DNA from: Acidiluteibacter ferrifornacis
GTDB taxonomy: Bacteria; Bacteroidota; Bacteroidia; Flavobacteriales_E; Vicingaceae
Direction of reading: 5' to 3'
DNA: 64,000 bases
NCBI RefSeq assembly: GCF_009909615.1
Contig: NZ_WWNE01000018.1
Span: 7,393 to 71,392 of the forward strand
Shown: in pieces, positions 52,657 through 62,062 of the stretch
How the letters are laid out: every line of letters starts with the position of its first letter
How positions within the stretch are numbered: the stretch's first letter is position 1
Translations under genes and position numbers: made by a program
Notes under the pieces: generated by a model
Databases searched by the model: none
What the model saw: the letters and a program-made list of their open reading frames with translations, nothing else
What the model was told of the DNA's origin: nothing

Positions 52657-53001
52657 TTATTTTACTTTTTCAACGATCGCTTTGAACGCCTCAGGACTGT
52701 TCATTGCCAAATCAGCTAATGCTTTTCTGTTTAATTCGATGTTGTTTTTAGCAATTTTTCCCATAAACTCTGAGTAAGACATTCCGTATTCTCTAACTCC
52801 AGCATTGATTCGCTGAATCCAAAGACTTCTGAAATTTCTTTTCTTTTGTTTACGACCAATGTATGCAAACTGCATACCTCTCTCAACTGCATTTTTTGCT
52901 ACAGTGTGTACATTTTTTCTTCTTCCAAAGTAACCTTTGGCGGCCTTAAGGACCTTTTTTCTTCTAGCTTTTGCTGCTACTGAATTTGTTGCTTTTGGCA
53001 T
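52657..53001 (-). CDS. rplT: 50S ribosomal protein L20
   Basis: 114 residues, normal size. [42 protein letters not shown] carries the basic N-terminal tail, followed by [34 protein letters not shown], all typical. Assembles on 23S rRNA domain II. Last gene of a leftward translation operon; in many bacteria L20 represses translation of this mRNA, which could apply here. Confidence 0.98.
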   Translation of the reverse strand: MPKATNSVAAKARRKKVLKAAKGYFGRRKNVHTVAKNAVERGMQFAYIGRKQKKRNFRSLWIQRINAGVREYGMSYSEFMGKIAKNNIELNRKALADLAMNSPEAFKAIVEKVK

Positions 53002-53103
53002 TTTTACTTACGTTTTTTGGAAATTGGTGTCCTTTCTTTTAAGAAGCTTTAAACTCAATTTCCGGGTGTTGTTACTAAAATTAACGTTAACCTGGCGATC
53101 AAT

Positions 53104-53301
53104 TTACTTTACGCACAGTTGCAATTTGATATTTGCTTCATCTGCTTTATGAACTAAACCAGAATGTGTCAAATTTCTCTTTTGCTTTGTTCCTTTTTTG
53201 GTCAAAATATGACTTTTGAAGGCGTGCTTTCTTTTGATCTTTCCAGAACCAGTGAATTTGAATCTCTTCTTCGCACTGGAAGTGGTTTTCATTTTTGGCA
53301 T
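53104..53301 (-). CDS. rpmI: 50S ribosomal protein L35
   Basis: 65 residues. [36 protein letters not shown] is the family signature; strongly basic. Located between infC and rplT as in most bacteria. The 102 bp to rplT may hold the L20 regulatory RNA structure. Confidence 0.98.
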   Translation of the reverse strand: MPKMKTTSSAKKRFKFTGSGKIKRKHAFKSHILTKKGTKQKRNLTHSGLVHKADEANIKLQLCVK

Positions 53302-53333
53302 TGTACCGTTGTTTATATATGAATACTAATTAT

Positions 53334-53885
53334 TTACTTTTTCTTTTTTGGAGCCAAGAACATAATCATTCTTTTTCCTTCTAACTTAGGCATGGATTCT
53401 ACCACTGCTACATCTTCTAGTGCCTGAGCCAATTTTAACAATAGAATTTCTCCTTTGTCTTTAAACAAAATGGTTCTACCTTTAAAGAAAACATAAGCTT
53501 TTACTTTGTTTCCTTCTCCAATGAACTTCTCAGCATGCTTTAACTTAAAGTTAAAATCGTGATCATCTGTATTTGGTCCAAATCGAATTTCTTTTACTTC
53601 AATTTTAGAAGCCTTGGATTTCATTTCCTTCTGACGCTTCTTTTGCTCGTATAAGAATTTCTTATAGTCGATTATTTTACAAACGGGTGGATCTGCTTTC
53701 GGTGAAATTTCAACTAAATCTAAGTTTTGCTCCTCAGCCATACTTAGAGCTTCTCTAATTGAATATACATCTGCTTCAACGCCATCGCCGACAACTCTTA
53801 CCTTATGTGCGGTAATTTCATCATTGATTTTGTGAGGATTTTGTGTCCTTGCAAATCTACCTTGTGGTTTAAATGGTCTAGCTAT
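53334..53885 (-). CDS. infC: Translation initiation factor IF-3, probable AUA start
   Basis: 183 residues. The first ATG in frame (53741) lies well inside the conserved N-terminal domain. Upstream sequence continues as IF-3 ([58 protein letters not shown]). The best start is ATA at 53885, giving [11 protein letters not shown], because an AGGAGG (53899-53894 on the minus strand) sits 8 nt ahead of it. IF-3 checks start codons, and a rare one on its own mRNA gives autoregulation (AUU in E. coli). 18 bp after thrS. Confidence 0.9.
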   Translation of the reverse strand: MARPFKPQGRFARTQNPHKINDEITAHKVRVVGDGVEADVYSIREALSMAEEQNLDLVEISPKADPPVCKIIDYKKFLYEQKKRQKEMKSKASKIEVKEIRFGPNTDDHDFNFKLKHAEKFIGEGNKVKAYVFFKGRTILFKDKGEILLLKLAQALEDVAVVESMPKLEGKRMIMFLAPKKKK

Positions 53886-53903
53886 TGTTAGGTCCTCCTG
53901 TAA

Positions 53904-55829
53904 TTAAATTTGTAAATTTTTATTAAAATAATCAGAAAATTCTTCGATCGTCATTGTTCCAATGTCACCTTCTCCGTGTTTTCTAACGGAAACTGTTCCA
54001 TTCTCCACCTCTTTTTCCCCTACAACTAACATGTAAGGAACCTTAGAGACTTCTGCATCACGAATCTTTTTTCCAACTTTTTCGTTCCTATCGTCTACGA
54101 AACCGCGAATATCGGATTTATTTAAGATTTTTAAAACATCTTTTGCATTTTCATTGAATTTTTCACTCAATGGTAATATTGCAAGCTGCTCAGGAGCTAA
54201 CCAAAGCGGGAAATTTCCGCCGCAATGCTCAATCAACACTGCAACAAATCTTTCTAAAGAGCCAAATGGCGCTCGGTGAATCATTACAGGGCGATGTTTT
54301 TCGTTGTCACTCCCAACATATTCTAATTCAAAGCGCTCAGGTAAATTGTAATCAACCTGAATGGTTCCAAGCTGCCACTTTCTACCCAATGCGTCTTTCA
54401 CCATAAAGTCTAATTTAGGTCCATAGAACGCGGCTTCTCCGTATTCTATTACCGTATTTAAACCTTTTTCTGTTGCAGCTTTTATAATTGATTGTTCAGC
54501 TTTATCCCAATTTTCGTCAGTTCCAATATATTTACTTCTATCGTCTTTATCTCTTAGAGAGATTTGCGCTGTATATTCTTTAAAGTCTAATGCTTTAAAT
54601 ACATATAGAACCAAATCGATTACCTTCATAAATTCATCTTCCACTTGGTCTGGACGACAAAATAAGTGAGCATCATCTTGTGTAAAACCTCTAACTCTGG
54701 TTAAACCGTGTAGTTCTCCACTTTGCTCGTACCTATATACTGTTCCAAACTCAGCATAACGAACTGGAAGGTCTTTATAGGATTTTGGCGATGCTTTGTA
54801 TATCTCACAATGGTGAGGGCAGTTCATGGGTTTCAATAAAAACTCTTCCCCTTCAGCAGGTGTATTGATTGGTTGAAATGAATCTGCACCATATTTTTCA
54901 TAGTGTCCTGATGTAACGTAGAGTTCCTTGCTTCCGATATGAGGAGTAATTACCGGTTGGTAGCCAGCAGCCACTTGAGCTTTTCTCATAAAGTTTTCCA
55001 ATCGTTCTCTAAGCAGAGCTCCTTTTGGCAACCACAATGGCAATCCTTGACCAACTCTTTGGCTAAAAGTAAACAGTTCTAGTTCTTTACCAAGTTTTCT
55101 ATGGTCACGTTTTTTGGCTTCTTCCAATAACTCTAAATACTCATTTAGCTCCTTTTGCTTTGGAAAGGTAATGCCGTAAATTCGAGTGAGTTGTTTGTTT
55201 TTTTCATCTCCTCTCCAATATGCACCTGCTATATTTAAAAGCTTAACTGCTTTAACAAATCCAGTATTTGGGATATGAGGTCCTCTACATAAATCTGTGA
55301 AATTACCTTGGGTATAGAAGGTAATATTTCCATCCTCAAGGTTTTCTAGAAGGTCTAATTTATATTCGTCATCTTTTTCTTTATAGTAGGCAATCGCATC
55401 TGCTTTTGAGATACTTTTTCTTACGTACTCATTTTTTTGACGAGCCAGTTCCAACATGCGTTTTTCGATGGCAGGTAAATCTTCCGCAGAGATAACTCTA
55501 TCTCCTGCATCTACATCATAATAAAATCCATTTTCAATGGGAGGTCCTATCCCTAATTTGATTCCTGGGTAAATTTCTTCTAAAGCTTCTGCTAATAGAT
55601 GAGCTGAACTATGCCACATCGTATTTTTACCCTCATCATTGTTCCAGGTTAATAATTCCAAGTTACTATCTTGTTCTATTGGTCTGAAGGCGTCGATAAC
55701 CTCACCATTAACTTTTGCGGCAAGTACATTTCGAGCTAATCCTTCGCTGATTTCTTTGGCGATATCCAATGCAGTTACTGCTGAACTATACTCTTTGATG
55801 GCACCGTCTGGAAGTGTTATTTTTATCAT
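53904..55829 (-). CDS. thrS: Threonine-tRNA ligase
   Basis: 641 residues, full length. TGS domain (1-62), editing domain with [11 protein letters not shown] and [11 protein letters not shown], class II core with motif 2 [36 protein letters not shown] and the zinc-binding [10 protein letters not shown], motif 3 [10 protein letters not shown], and the anticodon domain from about 535 (AILPLSEKF). First gene of the thrS-infC-rpmI-rplT operon. A -7-like TATCTTTG lies on the minus strand at 55866-55859, 30 bp ahead of the start. Confidence 0.98.
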   Translation of the reverse strand: MIKITLPDGAIKEYSSAVTALDIAKEISEGLARNVLAAKVNGEVIDAFRPIEQDSNLELLTWNNDEGKNTMWHSSAHLLAEALEEIYPGIKLGIGPPIENGFYYDVDAGDRVISAEDLPAIEKRMLELARQKNEYVRKSISKADAIAYYKEKDDEYKLDLLENLEDGNITFYTQGNFTDLCRGPHIPNTGFVKAVKLLNIAGAYWRGDEKNKQLTRIYGITFPKQKELNEYLELLEEAKKRDHRKLGKELELFTFSQRVGQGLPLWLPKGALLRERLENFMRKAQVAAGYQPVITPHIGSKELYVTSGHYEKYGADSFQPINTPAEGEEFLLKPMNCPHHCEIYKASPKSYKDLPVRYAEFGTVYRYEQSGELHGLTRVRGFTQDDAHLFCRPDQVEDEFMKVIDLVLYVFKALDFKEYTAQISLRDKDDRSKYIGTDENWDKAEQSIIKAATEKGLNTVIEYGEAAFYGPKLDFMVKDALGRKWQLGTIQVDYNLPERFELEYVGSDNEKHRPVMIHRAPFGSLERFVAVLIEHCGGNFPLWLAPEQLAILPLSEKFNENAKDVLKILNKSDIRGFVDDRNEKVGKKIRDAEVSKVPYMLVVGEKEVENGTVSVRKHGEGDIGTMTIEEFSDYFNKNLQI

Positions 55830-55901
55830 GAAATAGGGTGTTCTTTAAAATTCAGGTGCAAAGATAAAAAAACTCCTTTGCTCCATAGGGTTAATATGAA
55901 T

Positions 55902-55938
55902 AAAAAAGGCGTCTCGGTCAAACCGGGACGCCTTTTCA
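55902..55938 (-). terminator. Terminator of 55954-56787 gene
   Basis: GGCGTCTCGGT and ACCGGGACGCC (one mismatch) form a GC-rich stem bordered by A and T tracts. It lies just past the lipoprotein gene's stop, ahead of the thrS promoter. Confidence 0.85.
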
Positions 55939-55953
55939 ATTTTTTAATTTTGA

Positions 55954-56787
55954 TTAAGCAGAAACAATGTTTGACCGAAGAGCTTCAATTTTCTTCGTTA
56001 ATTCTATCATATCATCAGGATTGATGGTTGCATAACCTTCAGCATCCTCTGTTGCCACTGATTGGTAAAATGTATTGATAGCTTCCAATTGGTTTGCTAC
56101 TTCAGTAAGGTCAAAAGTTTCATCAGATTGAGCTCGTAGTGCTGGAATTAAATTTTTCAGAATATTCATTTGTTCCAATACTCGGTCTTTAACCATTTCA
56201 TTTCCACTAGCACTTTTAGTACCTAAATACATTCCTTCAACCCAAGCACCGGTAAAAAATATTGCCATTTTAGCCTGCTCTTTATTTTCTTCTAAATATG
56301 AGTCAGTCTTTATTTTAATTTCGGTTAAAATTCTCATAATAGAATCTTGAGTACCAATGTTTTTTTCAAAACGCTCCACCATGTTGCCAGTACTGAATAT
56401 GGCATCCATACCTGTTTCGTCGGAAAGCTTTTTGATGGCTGCTAAATAATCGATAGACTCTTGTTGTTTTTTATTGAGAACCGAATAGGCCATGTCCGCC
56501 GAGTAAACACCAAAATTGAGGTATTTCTTCGTTTTAGTGTTATAATTAGAAACGGCATCAGGACTATTAGGTAGTTCTCCATTATAAGTTAAACCTGAAC
56601 GGTTAAAAATAGAGGCAATTTGGATAGGTGATGGTAACATCAAATCCGCAGACTCATCTTCAATTTCTTCTACTTCTTCTAAAACTACTTCCTCTGTAAC
56701 TTCTTCTTTTTTCGGTGCTTCAGCACATGCAAAAAGCAATGCAGTAGAGAATACGCTAACTGCTATAATTAGGTTATTTTTTTTCAT
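55954..56787 (-). CDS. Hypothetical lipoprotein
   Basis: 277 residues. Lipobox LLFACA (Cys21), then a very acidic linker (Glu-rich, about 28-50). The rest is helical and soluble: NFGVYSADMAYSVLNKKQQESIDYLAAIKKLSDETGMDA, FFTGAWVEGMYLGTKSAS. I recognise it as a type found in many Bacteroidota, but with no assigned function. Placed 9 bp downstream of another small exported protein in the same direction. Confidence 0.7.
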   Translation of the reverse strand: MKKNNLIIAVSVFSTALLFACAEAPKKEEVTEEVVLEEVEEIEDESADLMLPSPIQIASIFNRSGLTYNGELPNSPDAVSNYNTKTKKYLNFGVYSADMAYSVLNKKQQESIDYLAAIKKLSDETGMDAIFSTGNMVERFEKNIGTQDSIMRILTEIKIKTDSYLEENKEQAKMAIFFTGAWVEGMYLGTKSASGNEMVKDRVLEQMNILKNLIPALRAQSDETFDLTEVANQLEAINTFYQSVATEDAEGYATINPDDMIELTKKIEALRSNIVSA

Positions 56788-56796
56788 GATTAGGGA

Positions 56797-57285
56797 TTAA
56801 TTGTTTTTTACAAAAGTTAATTGGTAGCCTAAAACAAATACCATGCAGCCTGTTTCATCAGAACCTTGAGCCGGTGGAATTACATAATTAATAAAAAGAT
56901 TCTTAGCTTTTTTTGGCTCGTATGTTAAAATGGTGGAACCGTTTCCTTCAGTTTTGCTAGAATACAATAAGGTGCGACCATCAGATTCACGACTTTTGTC
57001 ATAAATTTCAACTTCTACATTCTTTGGAAGGTCTTGTCTGTTGAAAACCATGCGGTATTTTTCACCTTTAAACAATGGGACTTCAACTTCCTTAACAGAA
57101 GTTTTGTAGGTGTAGTTAATGCTGCTAATTTTAGAAGAAGCATAGAAATAGGTGTCCAATGAGTCAATGGCTTTTATTTTAGCCTCTGTATTTGAACACG
57201 AACCATTAGAAACTCTTTTATTTCCTGCAGCCGTTACTGCAATGAAAAGAACGAAAATTCCTAAAATTTGAACGATTTTTTTCAT
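56797..57285 (-). CDS. Exported hypothetical protein
   Basis: 162 residues from MKKIVQILGIF; an ATG 24 codons upstream gives an extension that would spoil the signal peptide. Signal 1-20 (cleavage near TAAG). Beta-rich mature part with YTYKTSVKEVEVPLFKGEKYRMVFNRQDLPKNVEVEIYDK, then SKTEGNGSTILTYEP, and a conserved cysteine near the end (ETGCMVFVLGYQL). Unknown function. Probably co-transcribed with the lipoprotein gene downstream. Confidence 0.68.
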   Translation of the reverse strand: MKKIVQILGIFVLFIAVTAAGNKRVSNGSCSNTEAKIKAIDSLDTYFYASSKISSINYTYKTSVKEVEVPLFKGEKYRMVFNRQDLPKNVEVEIYDKSRESDGRTLLYSSKTEGNGSTILTYEPKKAKNLFINYVIPPAQGSDETGCMVFVLGYQLTFVKNN

Positions 57286-57366
57286 AATTGGGTTATATTG
57301 GGATTGATGTGCTAAGATATTAAATTTACTTTGATAACAAAATTCAAAATTAAGCACATTAGGTCA

Positions 57367-58266
57367 CTATTGGATGGTTACTCCCTCATATTCTGTAAGC
57401 TGTTTATATTGCTCTTTAAGCTGTTTAAAAATGTCGTTATTTTGCGCTGATTTTATCATCCGTCCATCTATTTCATAGACATTGGTTAATTCTCCCATAG
57501 TTCCTGTTGTAAAAACCACATCTGCGTTAAAACATTCGCTCACCGATATGTCTCTTTCTTCATGGGGAATATCCGCCTTTTTTGCGATTTCTAGAATTGT
57601 TTTTCTAGTTATCCCAGGTAAACAAGCTGTGGCATGAGGCGTAGACAATTTACCAGCTTTGATGATAAAAATGTTGGTGGCGTTGGTTTCACTTACAAAT
57701 CCTCTGTCATCTAACATAATGGCATCATCAGCATTAGCATAATTGGCTTCTATCTTTGCCAAGATGTTATTGATTAGATTATTGTGATGAATTTTGCTAT
57801 CTAGATTAGAAGGGCCATTTCTTCTGATACTAGCCGTAATTAGTTTGATTCCTTCATGGGGGTAGATTGGCCGTTTGAATTCTGCTAATACAATTAAGGT
57901 ACATCCTTTGGTATTTAATTGCGGATCCATTCCTGAGGTAATCTTTTCTCCTCTAGTTAAGGTAAGTCTCATGTGCGCTTCATCGAACATATCGTTTGCA
58001 ATTAACGTTTTCTTAATTGCATCAATGATCTCTTTTGGTGATGGGATGTTTTTGAAATCCATGGTATGAGCAGATTCCATCAAACGATTGACATGTTCAT
58101 TAAGCTTAAAAATCTTTCCTTTATAGACTCGAATTCCTTCCCAGACGGCGTCACCACCCTGCACTACGCTATCAAATACAGAAACTTTGGCTTCGTTTCG
58201 GTGCAATAATTCTCCATTTATCCATACTTTAATGTTATCGTTTCTGTTATCGTATTGTTGTGCCAT
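57367..58266 (-). CDS. Class IV aminotransferase (branched-chain aminotransferase-like)
   Basis: 299 residues, the size of bacterial fold IV enzymes. WINGELLHRNEAKVSVFDSVVQGGDAVWEGIRVYKGKIFKL is the family entry. The PLP lysine is Lys158 in SKIHHNNLINN. VSETNATNIFII provides the cofactor-binding glutamate, and PGITRKTILEIA the phosphate contact. Substrate could be a branched-chain or D-amino acid. Starts 1 bp after the sulfotransferase-like gene on the same strand, so the two are translated together. Confidence 0.9.
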   Translation of the reverse strand: MAQQYDNRNDNIKVWINGELLHRNEAKVSVFDSVVQGGDAVWEGIRVYKGKIFKLNEHVNRLMESAHTMDFKNIPSPKEIIDAIKKTLIANDMFDEAHMRLTLTRGEKITSGMDPQLNTKGCTLIVLAEFKRPIYPHEGIKLITASIRRNGPSNLDSKIHHNNLINNILAKIEANYANADDAIMLDDRGFVSETNATNIFIIKAGKLSTPHATACLPGITRKTILEIAKKADIPHEERDISVSECFNADVVFTTGTMGELTNVYEIDGRMIKSAQNNDIFKQLKEQYKQLTEYEGVTIQ

Positions 58267-58267
58267 A

Positions 58268-58981
58268 TTAGATTGTTAGTTTGTGTTTAATTAGTTTGTT
58301 GTAATAAGGAAGGCATTTTTCATATACCATTTGATTTTCTTTAGATAGTAGAATCTCCTTTTGTTCAAATGGAGCAAAGCCAGTGGATTGATGTACGTTT
58401 GAATACCAGTATTTCGCCCAAACTCCATCTTCTTTTCTAGCTCCTTGTTTCCAGCTTAGCATATTACCCTCATAGAGAATACCAATACTTTGGCAAAGTT
58501 TTATCAAGAATTGTTTTGGTTTTTTTAATAAATCAGCTGAATCAATCACCAAAAAATGAGCATTTTTTAATTGTAATTCTGTCATTAATTCATGCTGCAT
58601 TTTAATGCCAATGTCTTCAATTGTAGGATTGGGGATTACTTTATTGTAGCTGTTGATAATTGCTTTTGGATCCCTTATAAAAATTAAGTTGATGGTCTCA
58701 TTCAAGAATGATCGATTTATTTCAATTAAATGATGAGTCATTTGCTTGCAGAAAATGACTTTAGGTTGATTTAACTTCAGGATATCCTCCATCACCTGAT
58801 TTCCATTGTTATTTTGACTTTTTAAAATTTCATGCCGTCCAGGATGAATGACTCCAGATTTTGATAGGTAGTGCGCATACAATGGCTCATCGATCACCAT
58901 CGTGTCACTCCGTTGGGCAAAACTATACATGAATGCAGTACTTACATTCCTAGGACTCGACCATAAACAGATGTACTTCAT
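58268..58981 (-). CDS. Sulfotransferase-like P-loop protein
   Basis: 237 residues. The N-terminal CLWSSPRNVSTAFMYSF (5-21) is the PAPS-binding-like loop, with the usual GxPRSGT replaced by SSPRNVST. FIRDPKAIINSY matches the 3'-phosphate contact region, and LVIDSADLL, LSWKQGARKEDGVWAKYWY and HQSTGFAPF are shared with a group I associate with class IV aminotransferases. Whether it moves sulfate is unknown. It heads the two-gene unit. First ATG is the start. Confidence 0.78.
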   Translation of the reverse strand: MKYICLWSSPRNVSTAFMYSFAQRSDTMVIDEPLYAHYLSKSGVIHPGRHEILKSQNNNGNQVMEDILKLNQPKVIFCKQMTHHLIEINRSFLNETINLIFIRDPKAIINSYNKVIPNPTIEDIGIKMQHELMTELQLKNAHFLVIDSADLLKKPKQFLIKLCQSIGILYEGNMLSWKQGARKEDGVWAKYWYSNVHQSTGFAPFEQKEILLSKENQMVYEKCLPYYNKLIKHKLTI

Positions 58982-59087
58982 ATATCGTATTTGCGGGTTC
59001 TAATGTAATAATTTAGATGAAATTTTGCTGTTGTATTGTTCTATATAATTCATATATTTGATAGGTATCCGATTAAAAACTAAAACT

Positions 59088-60512
59088 ATGAAGAAATTAC
59101 TACTCCTTTTTATAATCGTCTTTACTTTCTGTTCCACGTATGCTCAACGTTGGGAATTGTTTAAAAATGACATTTCACATTACACAACTCCCCAGCAGAA
59201 TACAGCTATGGCCATTAGCTTTTATACAGATAGTGTGGCTTTAACTTTACGAGTAGACACCGTTTTATTAGGTTCGCACATTACAACTACTGTCTTCGCT
59301 AAGGATTATAGTGGTCGGTTAACTCCTTTTAGTAGGTCTTGTATTGGTCCGAGCGCCTCCATTTTAGGAGATTCACTAGTAGAAAATGCTGATTCAAGTA
59401 TCTATTACATTAATAACAATAAACTTATTTGGAAAAATAAAAACCAATGGAAGTTTTTTAGAGATTCGAATAATAATGAATTGTTGATTTCATTAGATTC
59501 AGTAACTGTTTTAAATGGAGATTCTCTAAAACATTTCTCTTTTTCTTCTTCTAGTAACGTTGCTTTTGATTCAGCTGTTTTCACTACACCTTTTATAGTT
59601 TCTAAATTGAATGGAATGGTAAAGGGATTCGATTTTTCATATTTCCCTTCAGAGATAAAACCGATATCTTACCTTTTGAAAGGGTTTGTTAAAAAATCAA
59701 ACATATATGACTATGCAATTGGCGATGAATACCATTATCAGCACAAATTGGCTTTAAGTATGAGTTATAGCACCTTAGACTTGTATGTTTTAAAGGTAAT
59801 AGGTAAAGTCGTTCACAATCAAGATAGCGTTAGCTATACGTTTGAAAGGAAGGTAAGAGAGGATAAATTAGTACCCATGGGTCAGGGACTTGTTCATCAG
59901 TATAGAAGCTATAAGGATACCATTATCAAGTCGTATAATTGGAGTCATAAATTGTTGTTAGGAACATACATGGATATTCGATCTTTAACGACTGGTACTA
60001 TGAATAGAGGTACAGTAGGTGTTTATGATAGTGATTATGCTGTACCTACCTTTATAGACATTTCAGAAATAGGGAGGAGTGGAGATAGTATTTGTGATTT
60101 TACCTTTGAAACGGAAAGGTATACTTCATACATTTTTGGTGTAGGTAGTTTTGATTACTATTCAAATGGAGATATAAGTTCGTGGTATGAATCTAAAGAG
60201 GATTTACTTTACTACAAAAAAGGAACGAAAACTTGGGGAACACCTATAACCATTGTGATTTCAGATATAAAGGAAAATACCTTATCCAATATCTACTTTT
60301 ATCCGAATCCGGCAAAAGACCAATTTATTATTGAGAACCTACAAGAAAAAACAGACTATAAGTTGGTTAATGTGAACGGGGCAATGATAGAAAGAGGAAT
60401 TTTCAAAGAAGCATCTAATTCTATTTCGATGTCGAATTTAGAAAGAGGCATTTATTTTTTACAGTTGCAGTCTAAAAGTAATTTTAGGACAATCAGAATA
60501 GTAAAGCAATAA
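59088..60512 (+). CDS. Secreted protein with T9SS sorting domain
   Basis: 474 residues from MKKLLLLFIIVFTF (signal peptide ending TYAQ); an ATG 10 codons earlier is less likely. The central region (30-385) is beta-rich and of unknown function. The last about 75 residues (NIYFYPNPAKDQFII to FRTIRIVKQ) form a type A T9SS sorting domain with the usual YPNPA start and LERGIYFLQL core, so the protein is secreted across the outer membrane. Single rightward gene with a shared terminator. Confidence 0.85.
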   Translation: MKKLLLLFIIVFTFCSTYAQRWELFKNDISHYTTPQQNTAMAISFYTDSVALTLRVDTVLLGSHITTTVFAKDYSGRLTPFSRSCIGPSASILGDSLVENADSSIYYINNNKLIWKNKNQWKFFRDSNNNELLISLDSVTVLNGDSLKHFSFSSSSNVAFDSAVFTTPFIVSKLNGMVKGFDFSYFPSEIKPISYLLKGFVKKSNIYDYAIGDEYHYQHKLALSMSYSTLDLYVLKVIGKVVHNQDSVSYTFERKVREDKLVPMGQGLVHQYRSYKDTIIKSYNWSHKLLLGTYMDIRSLTTGTMNRGTVGVYDSDYAVPTFIDISEIGRSGDSICDFTFETERYTSYIFGVGSFDYYSNGDISSWYESKEDLLYYKKGTKTWGTPITIVISDIKENTLSNIYFYPNPAKDQFIIENLQEKTDYKLVNVNGAMIERGIFKEASNSISMSNLERGIYFLQLQSKSNFRTIRIVKQ

Positions 60513-60548
60513 AAAAGTCCTCTTGGAGAACCAAGAGGACTTTTTTAT
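60511..60548. terminator. Bidirectional terminator between T9SS gene and lpdA
   Basis: AAAAAAGTCCTCTTGG and CCAAGAGGACTTTTTT form a 16-bp perfect stem with a 4-nt AGAA loop. The stop codon of the T9SS gene overlaps its left edge. Confidence 0.92.
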
Positions 60549-60566
60549 CTAAATCGTTAAAGTATC

Positions 60567-61955
60567 TTAGATGTGAATCACTTCACCATAAGCTTCAGCC
60601 GTAGCTTCCATCACCGCTTCACTCATAGTAGGATGAGGGTGAACTGCTTTTAAGATTTCATGACCGGTAGTTTCTAATTTACGAGCAACTACTAGTTCAG
60701 CAATCATTTCGGTAACGTTAGCGCCAATCATATGAGCACCTAATAATTCACCATATTTAGCATCGTAAATTACTTTAACGAAACCATCTTTATGTCCTGC
60801 TGCACTGGCTTTTCCGGAAGCTGAGAATGGGAATTTACCCACTTTCAATTCGTAACCTGCTTCTTTTGCTGCTTTTTCAGTATAACCAACAGAAGCAATT
60901 TCTGGAGAACAATAAGTACAACCCGGAATATTGTTGTAGTCAATTGGCTCAGGATTATGACCTGCAATCTTTTCTACACATGTAATTCCTTCAGCAGATG
61001 CTACGTGAGCCAATGCCTGCCCTGGAACACAGTCGCCGATTGCATAATAACCTGGAATATTGGTTTCGTAATATTCGTTCACTTGAATTTTACCTTTGTC
61101 CGTAACAATACCAACTGACTCTAAACCGATGTTTTCAATATTTGCAACCACACCAACTGCAGAAATTACAATATCGCAATCAATTACTTCTTCGCCTTTT
61201 TTGGTTTTGATGTGAACTTTGCAATCTTTACCTGAGGTATCTACTTTAGTTACTTCAGCGCTAGTCATTACATTGATTCCAGCTTTTTTGAAACTTCTAC
61301 CCAATTGCTTAGAAATATCTTCGTCTTCTACAGGTACAATATTGTCCATGTATTCTACTAAAGTTACATCGGTGCCCATTGCATTGTAGAAGTATGCGAA
61401 TTCAGACCCTATTGCTCCTGAACCCACAATTACCATTTTCTTTGGCATTGATTTTTGGTTCATTGCTTCTCTATAACCTATAATCTTCTTTCCGTCTTGA
61501 GGGAGATTTGGTAGAGTTCTAGATCGAGCTCCTGTAGCAATAATGATGTGCTTTGCAGTAATTGTTTTAGTTGAACCATCTTCAGCAGTTACTTCAATTG
61601 CTTTACCAGGTTTTACTTTACCAGTTCCCATTATTACTTCAATCTTGTTCTTTTTCATCAAGAATTGAACACCTTTGCTCATGCCGTTGGCTACGTCACG
61701 ACTTCTTTTTACGATATTTTCAAAGTTCGCATTGCTTTCTTTTACTTCAATTCCGTAATCCGCTGCATGCTTGATGTACTCGAATACATTCGCACTTTTT
61801 AATAATGCTTTAGTAGGAATACATCCCCAATTTAAACATACTCCACCCAACGACTCTTTTTCAACAATGGCTGTTTTTAAGCCTAATTGAGAAGCTCGAA
61901 TAGCGGTTACATATCCACCTGGGCCACTTCCTAATACAATTACATCAAAATCCAT
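60567..61955 (-). CDS. lpdA: Dihydrolipoyl dehydrogenase
   Basis: 462 residues. FAD loop VLGSGPGGYVTAIRASQLG (7-25), redox pair Cys40/Cys45 in GGVCLNWGCIPTK, NAD loop IVGSGAIGSEFAYFYNAMG, second FAD site YYAIGDCVPGQALAHVA and the catalytic HPHPTMSE near the C-terminus. E3 subunit of pyruvate and 2-oxoglutarate dehydrogenase complexes and possibly glycine cleavage. Stands alone without E1/E2 genes, as is common in Bacteroidota. Confidence 0.97.
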   Translation of the reverse strand: MDFDVIVLGSGPGGYVTAIRASQLGLKTAIVEKESLGGVCLNWGCIPTKALLKSANVFEYIKHAADYGIEVKESNANFENIVKRSRDVANGMSKGVQFLMKKNKIEVIMGTGKVKPGKAIEVTAEDGSTKTITAKHIIIATGARSRTLPNLPQDGKKIIGYREAMNQKSMPKKMVIVGSGAIGSEFAYFYNAMGTDVTLVEYMDNIVPVEDEDISKQLGRSFKKAGINVMTSAEVTKVDTSGKDCKVHIKTKKGEEVIDCDIVISAVGVVANIENIGLESVGIVTDKGKIQVNEYYETNIPGYYAIGDCVPGQALAHVASAEGITCVEKIAGHNPEPIDYNNIPGCTYCSPEIASVGYTEKAAKEAGYELKVGKFPFSASGKASAAGHKDGFVKVIYDAKYGELLGAHMIGANVTEMIAELVVARKLETTGHEILKAVHPHPTMSEAVMEATAEAYGEVIHI

Positions 61956-62062
61956 AGTATACTATATTATGTTGTTTTTATCTTCAATTTTTAGTTTTGC
62001 GAAGTTAGTAAAAAGGTCGAATGCAATGAAAGCATATTCCAACCTTTAGCACACTTCCTTTT

